Positions 1-7,502 of a stretch of DNA of 64,000 nucleotides are shown here, one piece after another. Position 1 is the stretch's first letter; each line of letters begins with the position of its first letter. The translations under genes and the position numbers were made by a program. The stretch is from Croceivirga sp009797885 (GTDB lineage Bacteria > Bacteroidota > Bacteroidia > Flavobacteriales > Flavobacteriaceae). The notes beneath the pieces were generated by a model. That model ran no database searches. It worked only from the letters and a program-made list of their open reading frames with translations, and was not told the DNA's origin. Location: assembly GCA_045866215.1 (NCBI GenBank), contig AP035880.1:1-64000 (forward strand). The letters are read 5' to 3'.

Positions 1-4
1 TTTT

Positions 5-13
5 TTGTCCACA
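5..13 (+). promoter_or_regulatory. DnaA-box-like site upstream of dnaA
   Basis: TTGTCCACA differs from the consensus DnaA box TTATNCACA only at the third base. It lies about 90 bp before the dnaA start, where autoregulatory or origin-linked boxes are common. Only one site is visible because the window begins here, so an origin cannot be called. Confidence 0.45.
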
Positions 14-100
14 TATTTGTCGCGTTCTAAGCATCAGGGAAAACCCCTAAAGTTTTAATAAAAACTTTTACACTAACCAGCAAACTAAGGAACTTTTAGC

Positions 101-1525
101 ATGAATGTTACTGCGTCTTCCGTTTGGGAAAATTGTTTGGCTTTTATCCAAGATAACATCCAACCGCAGGCATTCAAAACATGGTTCCTTCCCATTAAAC
201 CGGTCAAGCTTTCCGATAGTGCTTTGAGTATTGAGGTGCCCAGTAAGTTTTTTTACGAATGGTTGGAAGAACATTATGTGAAGTTATTAAAAGTTGCCCT
301 GCGCAAAGAGCTGGGTCCAAACGCCAAATTGATTTATCTGATTAAAATGGAGAACAAATATGGCAATAAGGAACCCTTTACGGAAAAAATTCCAAGTTCC
401 AACCGTTCTGCTTTGATTCCACAAGAACTGGATGTTCCCATTACGTCTAAAAATCCAGAGCTGAAAAACCCTTTTGTAATTCCCGGTATCAGGAACATCA
501 AAATTGAGTCACAACTCAATGCCAATTACAATTTTGACAATTTTTTGGAAGGGGACTCCAACCGTTTGGCGCGTTCGGCAGGCATGGCCGTGGCCAACAA
601 ACCGGGCGGCACTTCATTTAATCCCTTAATGGTATTTGGAGGTGTTGGTTTGGGGAAAACCCATTTGGCCCATGCCATAGGGGTAGAAATCAAGGACAAG
701 TACCCAGAAAAGACCGTTCTCTATATTTCCGCAGAAAAGTTTACCCAACAGTATATTGAATCCGTAAAAAAGAATACCCGAAACGATTTCATCCACTTTT
801 ACCAATTGATCGATGTACTGATCATTGATGATGTACAGTTCTTGTCCGGCAAATCCGGAACACAAGATGTGTTCTTTCATATTTTCAACCACTTGCACCA
901 AAACGGAAAACAGGTCATATTGACTTCGGACAAGGCTCCTGTGGACATGCAGGATATTGAACAACGACTGCTTTCCAGATTCAAATGGGGACTCTCAGCA
1001 GAGTTACAAAGTCCGGATTACGAAACCCGGGTTTCCATATTAAGAAACAAATTGTACCGCGATGGTGTTGAAATGTCCGATGAGATTGTAGATCATGTGG
1101 CAAAGAACATCAAGACCAATATTCGCGAATTGGAGGGTGCCATTATTTCCTTGATTGCGCAAGCCTCTTTTACCAGAAAGGAAGTCACCCTGGAACTGGC
1201 ACAGCAAATTGTTGAAAAATTCGTCAAGAATACCAAGCGGGAGGTTTCCATAGATTATATCCAAAAAGTCGTTTCGGACTATTTTGAAATGGATGTGGCC
1301 ACACTGCAATCCAAGACCAGAAAGCGCCATATTGTCCAGGCAAGACAGCTGGCCATGTTCTTTGCCAAAAAGTTCACCAAAGCCTCCCTGGCAAGTATAG
1401 GCTCACAAATTGGCAAACGGGATCACGCCACCGTACTACATGCCTGTAAAACTGTGGAGAACCTGGCGGAGACCGATAAACAGTTCCGTAAATACAAGGA
1501 AGACCTCAACAAAAAATTCTCCTAA
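101..1525 (+). CDS. dnaA: Chromosomal replication initiator DnaA
   Basis: This is the initiator ATPase that binds DnaA boxes and melts the replication origin. At 474 aa it has the usual length. Domain I lies at about 1-90, followed by a linker. The AAA+ domain contains Walker A GGVGLGKTH near residue 181, Walker B LIIDDVQF near 243 and a sensor I segment ILTSDKAP near 272. The C-terminal domain IV carries the DNA-binding signature KRDHATVLHACKTV near 438. The ATG at 101 is the first plausible start and aligns with the normal N-terminus (ASSVWENCL). A phosphatase gene follows after 11 bp on the same strand. Confidence 0.98.
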   Translation: MNVTASSVWENCLAFIQDNIQPQAFKTWFLPIKPVKLSDSALSIEVPSKFFYEWLEEHYVKLLKVALRKELGPNAKLIYLIKMENKYGNKEPFTEKIPSSNRSALIPQELDVPITSKNPELKNPFVIPGIRNIKIESQLNANYNFDNFLEGDSNRLARSAGMAVANKPGGTSFNPLMVFGGVGLGKTHLAHAIGVEIKDKYPEKTVLYISAEKFTQQYIESVKKNTRNDFIHFYQLIDVLIIDDVQFLSGKSGTQDVFFHIFNHLHQNGKQVILTSDKAPVDMQDIEQRLLSRFKWGLSAELQSPDYETRVSILRNKLYRDGVEMSDEIVDHVAKNIKTNIRELEGAIISLIAQASFTRKEVTLELAQQIVEKFVKNTKREVSIDYIQKVVSDYFEMDVATLQSKTRKRHIVQARQLAMFFAKKFTKASLASIGSQIGKRDHATVLHACKTVENLAETDKQFRKYKEDLNKKFS

Positions 1526-1536
1526 CACCTTCTTTA

Positions 1537-1998
1537 ATGACCAAAATTCTAATGGTATGTTTGGGGAATATTTGTAGATCCCCATTGGCCGAAGGTATCT
1601 TAAAATCAAAGGTAGATCCTTCGGAAGTCCAAGTAGATTCGGCAGGAACCGCCGGGTACCATGTAGGAAGCCTCCCAGATCCACGATCAATGGATGTCGC
1701 GCGCAAACATGGTATTGACATTGGGAACCAAGAATGCAGAAAGTTCACTTCCCTGGACTTTAAGGAATTTGACCGAATCTACGTTATGGATAAGAGCAAT
1801 TATGCCAATGTCATCGCACTTTCCAAAACAAAAGAAGAAGAAGAAAAAGTAAAATTGCTTTTGGAGGTCGCCGAATTGGGTGTTGCGGAAGTCCCCGATC
1901 CCTATTATGGCGGACAGGATGGTTTTGAATACGTTTATCAATTAATAGACAGGGCGTGCGATCAAATTGTCAAGGATTTGGGAAATGGAGGAAAATAA
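1537..1998 (+). CDS. Low-molecular-weight protein tyrosine phosphatase
   Basis: This 153-aa protein belongs to the LMW-PTP family, cytoplasmic phosphatases acting on phosphotyrosine (or on arginine phosphate in some members). The P-loop CX5R(S/T) is seen as CLGNICRS at residues 8-15, directly after the first beta strand. The general-acid loop DPYYG lies near residue 127. The gene starts 11 bp after dnaA and overlaps the following methylase gene by 14 bp, so the three are probably co-transcribed. The physiological substrate is not evident; no tyrosine kinase or capsule genes are nearby. Confidence 0.92.
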   Translation: MTKILMVCLGNICRSPLAEGILKSKVDPSEVQVDSAGTAGYHVGSLPDPRSMDVARKHGIDIGNQECRKFTSLDFKEFDRIYVMDKSNYANVIALSKTKEEEEKVKLLLEVAELGVAEVPDPYYGGQDGFEYVYQLIDRACDQIVKDLGNGGK

Positions 1999-2716
1999 GG
2001 GTCCGAATTTAGTGGTAGGGAAACTCTATTTGGTCCCAACAATGTTGGGTGACAATGCACCGTTGGAAGTACTCCCCATATCCATAAAACGTACCATTGA
2101 GAATGTGGATCACTATATAGCGGAAAATGAAAAGTCGGCCAGAAGGTTCATTAAACGCATAAGCCCTGCAAAAAATCAACCGGACCTCCACTTTGAACTA
2201 TTGAATAAATATACGGACCCCACTGAAATTCCCACCTTTCTGGATGCATGCATCCAAGGCTTTGATATGGTATTGCTGTCTGAGGCAGGTGCCCCAGGGA
2301 TTGCAGATCCAGGAGCAGATGTAGTCCGTATTGCCCATAAGAAAAAAATACAGGTGGTTCCCATGGTTGGCCCCTCTTCCATTACCATGGCAATGATGGC
2401 AAGCGGCATGAACGGTCAAAACTTCGCTTTTACGGGATACTTGCCAATAGATACGGCGCTCAGGGGAAAAGCCATCAAATCCCTGGAAAAACTATCATTG
2501 GAAACGGGGCAGGCCCAAATCTTTATTGAGACGCCCTACCGCAATGAAAAGCTATTCCAGGAACTCATTAAAAAACTAAGGCCTTCCACCCTACTTTGTG
2601 TTGCCTGCGATATTACCTTACCATCTGAACAAATTGTCACAAAGACAGCCAATGAATGGAAAAGATATCCATTGGATTTACAAAAAAGACCCACGGTCTT
2701 TATTATCCAGGCGTGA
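1985..2716 (+). CDS. SAM-dependent methyltransferase, tetrapyrrole methylase/RsmI-like fold
   Basis: This 243-aa protein resembles the tetrapyrrole (corrin/porphyrin) methylase superfamily, and within it the RsmI group that methylates the ribose of C1402 in 16S rRNA. Visible motifs are EAGAPGIADPG near residue 95 and VGPSSITMAMMASG near 130, which form the SAM site. A TTG start at 1967 is possible, but the ATG at 1985 begins the conserved sequence and overlaps the phosphatase stop by only 14 bp, so it was chosen. Bacteroidota often carry this protein as well as a separate true RsmI, so the rRNA target is an inference. Confidence 0.8.
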   Translation: MEENKGPNLVVGKLYLVPTMLGDNAPLEVLPISIKRTIENVDHYIAENEKSARRFIKRISPAKNQPDLHFELLNKYTDPTEIPTFLDACIQGFDMVLLSEAGAPGIADPGADVVRIAHKKKIQVVPMVGPSSITMAMMASGMNGQNFAFTGYLPIDTALRGKAIKSLEKLSLETGQAQIFIETPYRNEKLFQELIKKLRPSTLLCVACDITLPSEQIVTKTANEWKRYPLDLQKRPTVFIIQA

Positions 2717-2725
2717 TTCTTTTTC

Positions 2726-3373
2726 TCAGACCCTGGGATTGTTCTGTGCTTTTATTTGAGAAATATCGTATCCACCAAATTTGTTGATATAAATGGCTAT
2801 GGTACTGCCATAAGCATCGGAGAAATCCGTCCGTCCATAAGAACGGAGGTATTTCTTAACATTGCCGGCCCCGGCTAAGTGCGCTGCCGCAACAATACCG
2901 GATTCGGTAATGGTTACACCGTTTATCCTTTTCCCTACAAAACGTTTGATATCCCTTCTTAATATCCACTTATTCCGGGCAACATTCATTTTAAATAATG
3001 TTTCCTGAAGAATGGGGCTGTTAAGGAAATCATCGGTATCGTGAACACCCATTAGTTTTAAGGTATTCCTTCCAAACTGGTATTTCCCCAAATATCCCAA
3101 AGTGTTTATGGTAGTGTAGTTTCCTTGTGACTCCTTGAACGCCAGTGCTTCCTTGAAACCAAGAAAGGACCTGTCCAGGAAAACTGAGGTCGAAAATTCC
3201 TCTTGGGTGTCCAGGGAAGTTTCTGGTTCGACCCAGTAGCATTCATCCAAACCACTTTTTAACGCTGGTGGAACCTCTATTCTTTTTGGTTCAACACTAA
3301 AAGTGGCAAAACTGGTCAAAATGGCAATTATGGCAAGATGACCTAAAAAATAAATCCATCTTTTCATAAACAT
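2726..3373 (-). CDS. Exported lysozyme-like peptidoglycan hydrolase candidate
   Basis: This 215-aa protein begins with a signal peptide or membrane anchor (hydrophobic residues 6-26). The segment AFKESQGNYTTINTLGYLGKYQFG, near residues 76-100, looks like the catalytic region of lysozyme/soluble-transglycosylase folds, with Glu in FKES as the likely acid and GKYQFG closing the site. The remainder is helical and contains an AAHLAGAGNVKKYL segment as in related muramidases. An alternative start lies 6 bp inside (MKRWIY). It follows mltG on the same strand after 141 bp, which fits a cell-wall role. Exact bond specificity is not shown by the sequence. Confidence 0.65.
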   Translation of the reverse strand: MFMKRWIYFLGHLAIIAILTSFATFSVEPKRIEVPPALKSGLDECYWVEPETSLDTQEEFSTSVFLDRSFLGFKEALAFKESQGNYTTINTLGYLGKYQFGRNTLKLMGVHDTDDFLNSPILQETLFKMNVARNKWILRRDIKRFVGKRINGVTITESGIVAAAHLAGAGNVKKYLRSYGRTDFSDAYGSTIAIYINKFGGYDISQIKAQNNPRV

Positions 3374-3409
3374 ATAGTTGCGAATCTACCTTAGATTCAA
3401 TTTAGCCGG

Positions 3410-3417
3410 CAAATATA
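3410..3417 (-). promoter_or_regulatory. -7 box of the lysozyme-like gene promoter
   Basis: On the minus strand this reads TATATTTG, a perfect match to the Bacteroidota -7 element TAnnTTTG. It lies 36 bp before the start at 3373. No convincing -33 TTTG is seen at the expected distance. Confidence 0.5.
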
Positions 3418-3514
3418 GTGGGGGTTTTGTTAAACTTGAATGATAAAAGTCATAAGTTTTTGCCAAAAACGGGGTGAATCCGGTTGAACAGGCAAAAAAA
3501 TCGTTGAAGCAGCC

Positions 3515-4561
3515 TTATCGCCTGATTTTCTGTTGGTTCAACCACTCGACGTACTGTACTTTATTGCGGTTGTGCTGCTGTAAGCTCCCTGCAAACTTGT
3601 GATAACCAAAGTTGGAAACGTCCGCGACAAAGTAAAAATAGCTATGCTCTTCCGCATTCAAAACAGCATCCAGGGAAGATATGTCCGGCATGGTTATCGG
3701 TCCTGGAGGTACCCCTGAATATTTATAGGTATTGTATGGCGAATCCATTTCCAAATCCCTATAAAGGACCCTTTTTATAATAGTATCAAAATTTCCCGTT
3801 TCCTTTTTAATGGCATGGATGACCGTTGGATCGGCCTGTAATAGCATTCCCTTTTGTAATCGGTTAATATAAACGCCTGCAACCCTTGGACGTTCATCTA
3901 CTTTTACCGTTTCCTTCTGAACGATTGCCGCGAGTGAAGAAACCTCGGTTAAGGTTAAACCCAACTCCTGGGCTTTCTTTTTTCGGTCCTCATTCCAAAA
4001 ACGATGGTACTCCTTAAACATGCGGTCTCTGAATTCCTTGGCATCGGTGTTCCAAAAAAACTCATAGGTATTGGGCAAATAGGGCGTAATCATATTGTCA
4101 TTGTCAAACCCATTTTCCGCAAGAAAAGCAGTATCCTTAAATACCTGCACCAGGGCCAAACTATCCGCTTCCAATTGTTGTGCGATTCTCCCTGCCAAGT
4201 CTTCAACGGTTTCCTGATTGTTAAAGGAAACCTTGACCGGAATATTGGCACTTCGCAAGGAATTGATAATGTCATTATTGTTCATTCCCCTTTTAATGGC
4301 GTATTTCCCTGCCTTTATATTGGAAGTATACCCCTTACGCTGTGCCACGGCCTCAAAAGAACCAAGGTTTTTGACCAATGGTTCCACTAACGACTTTACC
4401 TCATCGAAATTCGAATCAGAGGGAATAAAAACATAAGCTTTCTCATTCCCAAAAGCGGTATTGGGGTTAAAAATGGCACTGTATATCTGATACGCGACAA
4501 CACCACAGATAACCAGTCCCAAAATGGCGGTGGCCCAAAGTACTTTTTTAAGATTGCTCAA
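3515..4561 (-). CDS. mltG: Endolytic murein transglycosylase MltG (YceG-like)
   Basis: MltG cleaves nascent glycan strands at the inner membrane and so sets their length. The 348-aa protein has one N-terminal membrane helix (about residues 8-28), a LysM-like segment (about 40-110) and the YceG catalytic domain. The catalytic Glu lies in AAIVQKETVK near residue 217, followed by RVAGVYINRLQKGM and LQADPTV, all family signatures. The stop codon of the upstream GNAT gene overlaps this start (ATGA), indicating translational coupling in a dapF-GNAT-mltG operon. The pairing with dapF (diaminopimelate for peptidoglycan) is functionally coherent. Confidence 0.95.
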   Translation of the reverse strand: MSNLKKVLWATAILGLVICGVVAYQIYSAIFNPNTAFGNEKAYVFIPSDSNFDEVKSLVEPLVKNLGSFEAVAQRKGYTSNIKAGKYAIKRGMNNNDIINSLRSANIPVKVSFNNQETVEDLAGRIAQQLEADSLALVQVFKDTAFLAENGFDNDNMITPYLPNTYEFFWNTDAKEFRDRMFKEYHRFWNEDRKKKAQELGLTLTEVSSLAAIVQKETVKVDERPRVAGVYINRLQKGMLLQADPTVIHAIKKETGNFDTIIKRVLYRDLEMDSPYNTYKYSGVPPGPITMPDISSLDAVLNAEEHSYFYFVADVSNFGYHKFAGSLQQHNRNKVQYVEWLNQQKIRR

Positions 4562-5085
4562 GGTTTCAGTTTTTGATATAACAATTCATTTTTAAATTTT
4601 CCATCCCACCGAATCCAATCCTTTTTTAGGCCTACCTGCTGAAAACCCAATTTTTCAAACAAATGGATGCTCATAAGATTATCTTCTAAAATATTCGCAT
4701 ATACCTGATGCAACTCCAGCACGGAAAATGTATAATCCAATAATAAGGAAAGTGCTTCCGCCCCCAATCCTCTATTTCTATTGGTGGTATTTAAAATGAT
4801 GCCTATACCTGCACGGCTATGTTTTGGGTCAAAGTCAAACAAGTCTATAAACCCTACACTTTCGTCCTTTGGGTTACATATACACAGACGCAACTGTTTA
4901 ACCTCGTAGATATCGCGATGGGCATTCTCCAAATAATTCTTTAACACAGCTCTGGAGTAGGGTTTTAGGGTATTGCTTATTTCCCATATTTCCGTGTCGT
5001 TCTCCAGCGCATAAAGGAAATCCAAATCCTTTGGTTCCAAAGCCCTCAGCTTGCAGTGTTTTCCCTTTAGGATTGGCATTCCCAT
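4558..5085 (-). CDS. GNAT family N-acetyltransferase (RimJ/RimL-like)
   Basis: This 175-aa protein has the GNAT fold: an N-terminal strand LRALEPKDLDFLYALEND, a central RAGIGIILNTTNRNRGLGAEAL stretch giving the acetyl-CoA pyrophosphate loop (R/QxxGxG/A-like, near residue 100), and the C-terminal ILEDNLMSIHLFEKLGF signature near 138. It resembles protein or aminoglycoside N-acetyltransferases of the RimJ/SpeG type; the acceptor is unknown. It overlaps dapF by 19 bp and mltG by 4 bp, so it is expressed with them. A second in-frame ATG lies 6 bp inside. Confidence 0.85.
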   Translation of the reverse strand: MGMPILKGKHCKLRALEPKDLDFLYALENDTEIWEISNTLKPYSRAVLKNYLENAHRDIYEVKQLRLCICNPKDESVGFIDLFDFDPKHSRAGIGIILNTTNRNRGLGAEALSLLLDYTFSVLELHQVYANILEDNLMSIHLFEKLGFQQVGLKKDWIRWDGKFKNELLYQKLKP

Positions 5086-5861
5086 TCTCCTTTAAATACG
5101 TGTTTGGCAGGCCCGGAAAGCCATATGGAAACATAGTCGGTTCCGGATTTTTCAAAACCTACCCTTAACCGTCCTCCTCTGGTTTCAATGGATACCGAAG
5201 TGGAAGCCGTTTTTCCCCCATGGAACATGGCTATCGCTACGGCAGTTACCCCGGTGCCGCAGGAAAGGGTCTCCCCCTCTACCCCACGCTCATACGTTCT
5301 CACTTTAAAGGAATCCTTTGCCTTTTGTTCCACAAAGTTGATATTGCTTCCTTTTTGGCCATAAATACCATATCTAAGTTTTGCCCCTTCAATTTTCACA
5401 TCCAACTGGTCCAGATGGTCCACCAATTGCACGTGATGCGGTGAACCCGTATCAAGAAAATAGTATTTCCCCGTTTCCCTAACAGCGTCCACATCGATCA
5501 TTTTTAAAGTAACATCCGTTCCCTTGATTTCTGCCTCATGCATACCGTCTATAGCACTAAAGGTGGTTTTATCCCCTATTAGGTCAAGTTCTTTTGCGAA
5601 GGCTACGATACATCTTCCCCCATTGCCGCACATGGTGCTTTCATTCCCATCGGAATTGTAGTAGACCATTTTAAAATCTGCCAGATCGTCATTCTCCAAA
5701 AGGATAAGCCCATCCGCTCCAATACCAAACCTGCGATCGCATATATCCCGAATGAGTCTGACGTCTTTCTCGGGAAAGACACCTTTGCGATTATCGATTA
5801 AAACAAAATCATTTCCAGTACCCTGGTATTTATGGAAATGTAAGGATCGTTCTTGATTCAT
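5067..5861 (-). CDS. dapF: Diaminopimelate epimerase
   Basis: DapF interconverts LL- and meso-diaminopimelate in the lysine/peptidoglycan pathway. Both catalytic cysteines are present: MCGNGGRC near residue 76 and LSCGTGVTA near 210. With the start at 5861 the protein is 264 aa, the family's normal length. A longer reading from 5879 adds six residues, but a perfect -7 box (TATATTTG) lies only 4 nt before the 5861 ATG, so the upstream codon would precede the transcription start. It is the first gene of the dapF-GNAT-mltG operon. Confidence 0.96.
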   Translation of the reverse strand: MNQERSLHFHKYQGTGNDFVLIDNRKGVFPEKDVRLIRDICDRRFGIGADGLILLENDDLADFKMVYYNSDGNESTMCGNGGRCIVAFAKELDLIGDKTTFSAIDGMHEAEIKGTDVTLKMIDVDAVRETGKYYFLDTGSPHHVQLVDHLDQLDVKIEGAKLRYGIYGQKGSNINFVEQKAKDSFKVRTYERGVEGETLSCGTGVTAVAIAMFHGGKTASTSVSIETRGGRLRVGFEKSGTDYVSIWLSGPAKHVFKGEWECQS

Positions 5862-5865
5862 GCCG

Positions 5866-5873
5866 CAAATATA
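5866..5873 (-). promoter_or_regulatory. dapF -7 box, abutting the start codon
   Basis: The minus strand reads TATATTTG-CGGC-ATG. In Bacteroidota the transcription start falls a few nucleotides after this box, so the dapF mRNA is probably leaderless or nearly so. Confidence 0.6.
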
Positions 5874-5985
5874 GTACATTCCACAGAGGGGATATGGCCA
5901 GTTAAAAGCGCGTTAAACTGTTAAAACTGGTATGATTTATGTATAATTTTAAAATGCTAAATGCATTCAATTAATAAAAAGAACC

Positions 5986-7377
5986 ATGAAAAGAACAGCA
6001 CAATTATTTCTTGTAGCGCTCTTGGCAGGAGGAATTACCCTTGGCGCGTACAAGTATTTTTTTGAAACAAAAACGTTGACCTTGGTTTCCCAGAATGATG
6101 AAACTCCCTTTATTACGACAAACCTTCCCGCATCACCCAGAGGTGCTGGAATCAATGAGGTGGATTTTACCATAGCTGCGGAAAAGACCGTTAATGCTGT
6201 TGTACACGTAAAAAATATGACCATTAGTCGGGGAAACCCCATTGCAGAATTCTTCTATGGCTCCGAAGCTACACAACGACCACAGATCGGGACAGGCTCC
6301 GGTGTCATTATTTCTCCCGATGGCTATATTGTGACCAACAACCATGTAATTGATAAAGCCAGGGCCTTGGAAGTTACCCTGAACAATAATAAGAGCTATG
6401 ATGCGGAAATCATTGGAGCCGATCCTTCATCGGATATCGCCTTGCTTAAGATCAATGTAGAAAAGCCCCTTCCCTATTTGGCCTTTGGGGATTCGGATAA
6501 TGCCAAGATTGGCGAATGGGTGTTGGCCGTTGGAAATCCCTTCAATTTAACGTCCACCGTTACTGCCGGAATTGTAAGTGCCAAGGCTCGTTCCATTTCC
6601 CCCGGAAGAAATCAGTCCTTTATACAGACCGATGCTGCCGTCAACCCGGGTAATAGTGGAGGTGCATTGGTGAACACCAATGGGGACCTCATTGGGATAA
6701 ATACGGCAATAACCTCGCAAACCGGATCGTATGTGGGCTATTCCTTTGCCGTACCCAGTAATATTGCCAAAAAAGTTGTTGACGATTTATTGGAATATGG
6801 AAAAGTACAAAAAGGAATACTTGGAATATCTGCATTGAATGTGGACAGTCCACAGGCCAAAGAAGAGGGATTGGATGAAATTGCAGGGGTATACGTCGCC
6901 GGCATTGAAGAAGATTCCGGTGCGCAAACGGCAGGCATCAAAGAAGGGGATATCATCAAGAAAGTAGGTAATGTCAAAGTGACCAAATTTTCGGAACTCA
7001 CGGGCTATCTCTCTTCCAAAAGACCGGGAGATCAAGTTCAGGTCACCATAGATAGGAACGGAAAAAAAATGACCTTTCCGGTAGTTCTTAAGAAAAAGCA
7101 AACGGAGCGACTTCCGGTTATGGGTATTGAGGTGAAAAACCTTTCCGAGGAAGATCAAAAAGCATATGGAATAAAAAGTGGGGTCAAAATCACCAGTGTC
7201 CCGGAGCAATATCGGGACTATGGGCTACTGAACAAGGTAATGATAGAAGTGGATGATAAGGAAATTGAGGATGTTGAGGATGCCAAAAACCTATTTGGTA
7301 AAATTTCCAGATATGGAAGGACCAGCATAACCCTATTGGACGAAAATGGGGAAAAGGAACGATTGATTTTTCAATGA
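5986..7377 (+). CDS. Deg/HtrA family periplasmic serine protease with PDZ domains
   Basis: This 463-aa protein is an envelope quality-control protease. An N-terminal signal/anchor (residues 5-25) leads into a trypsin-like domain with the catalytic triad His in TNNHVID (about 121), Asp in SSDIALLK (about 152) and Ser in NPGNSGGAL (about 225). The first PDZ domain spans about 270-365. A second, more divergent PDZ-like region lies about 375-460 (MGIEVKNLSEEDQ...). It stands alone between a reverse operon and GAPDH and ends with a strong terminator. DegP and DegQ cannot be told apart from sequence alone. Confidence 0.93.
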   Translation: MKRTAQLFLVALLAGGITLGAYKYFFETKTLTLVSQNDETPFITTNLPASPRGAGINEVDFTIAAEKTVNAVVHVKNMTISRGNPIAEFFYGSEATQRPQIGTGSGVIISPDGYIVTNNHVIDKARALEVTLNNNKSYDAEIIGADPSSDIALLKINVEKPLPYLAFGDSDNAKIGEWVLAVGNPFNLTSTVTAGIVSAKARSISPGRNQSFIQTDAAVNPGNSGGALVNTNGDLIGINTAITSQTGSYVGYSFAVPSNIAKKVVDDLLEYGKVQKGILGISALNVDSPQAKEEGLDEIAGVYVAGIEEDSGAQTAGIKEGDIIKKVGNVKVTKFSELTGYLSSKRPGDQVQVTIDRNGKKMTFPVVLKKKQTERLPVMGIEVKNLSEEDQKAYGIKSGVKITSVPEQYRDYGLLNKVMIEVDDKEIEDVEDAKNLFGKISRYGRTSITLLDENGEKERLIFQ

Positions 7378-7410
7378 CCCGTAGCGTGATCCATACGCCT
7401 TAATAAATTA

Positions 7411-7436
7411 AACGCCCGGAATCTGGGCGTTTTTTT
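7411..7436 (+). terminator. Rho-independent terminator after the Deg protease
   Basis: Arms AACGCCC (7411-7417) and GGGCGTT (7425-7431) enclose a 7-nt loop and run into a T tract to 7436. Confidence 0.85.
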
Positions 7437-7471
7437 ATGCGCTTCCCCTTTTTCGAAATCGTTTGAAATTT

Positions 7472-7479
7472 TATTTTTG
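7472..7479 (+). promoter_or_regulatory. -7 box of the GAPDH promoter
   Basis: TATTTTTG fits TAnnTTTG and lies 23 bp before the GAPDH start. A T-rich -33 region (around 7449-7453) is present but imperfect. Confidence 0.5.
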
Positions 7480-7502
7480 CGCTTCAATGTAAAACACTTT
7501 CC

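Noticed and set aside
626..964. Antisense frames inside dnaA and other highly expressed genes
   Set aside because: They are shadows of real genes, with no ribosome site, family resemblance or independent context.
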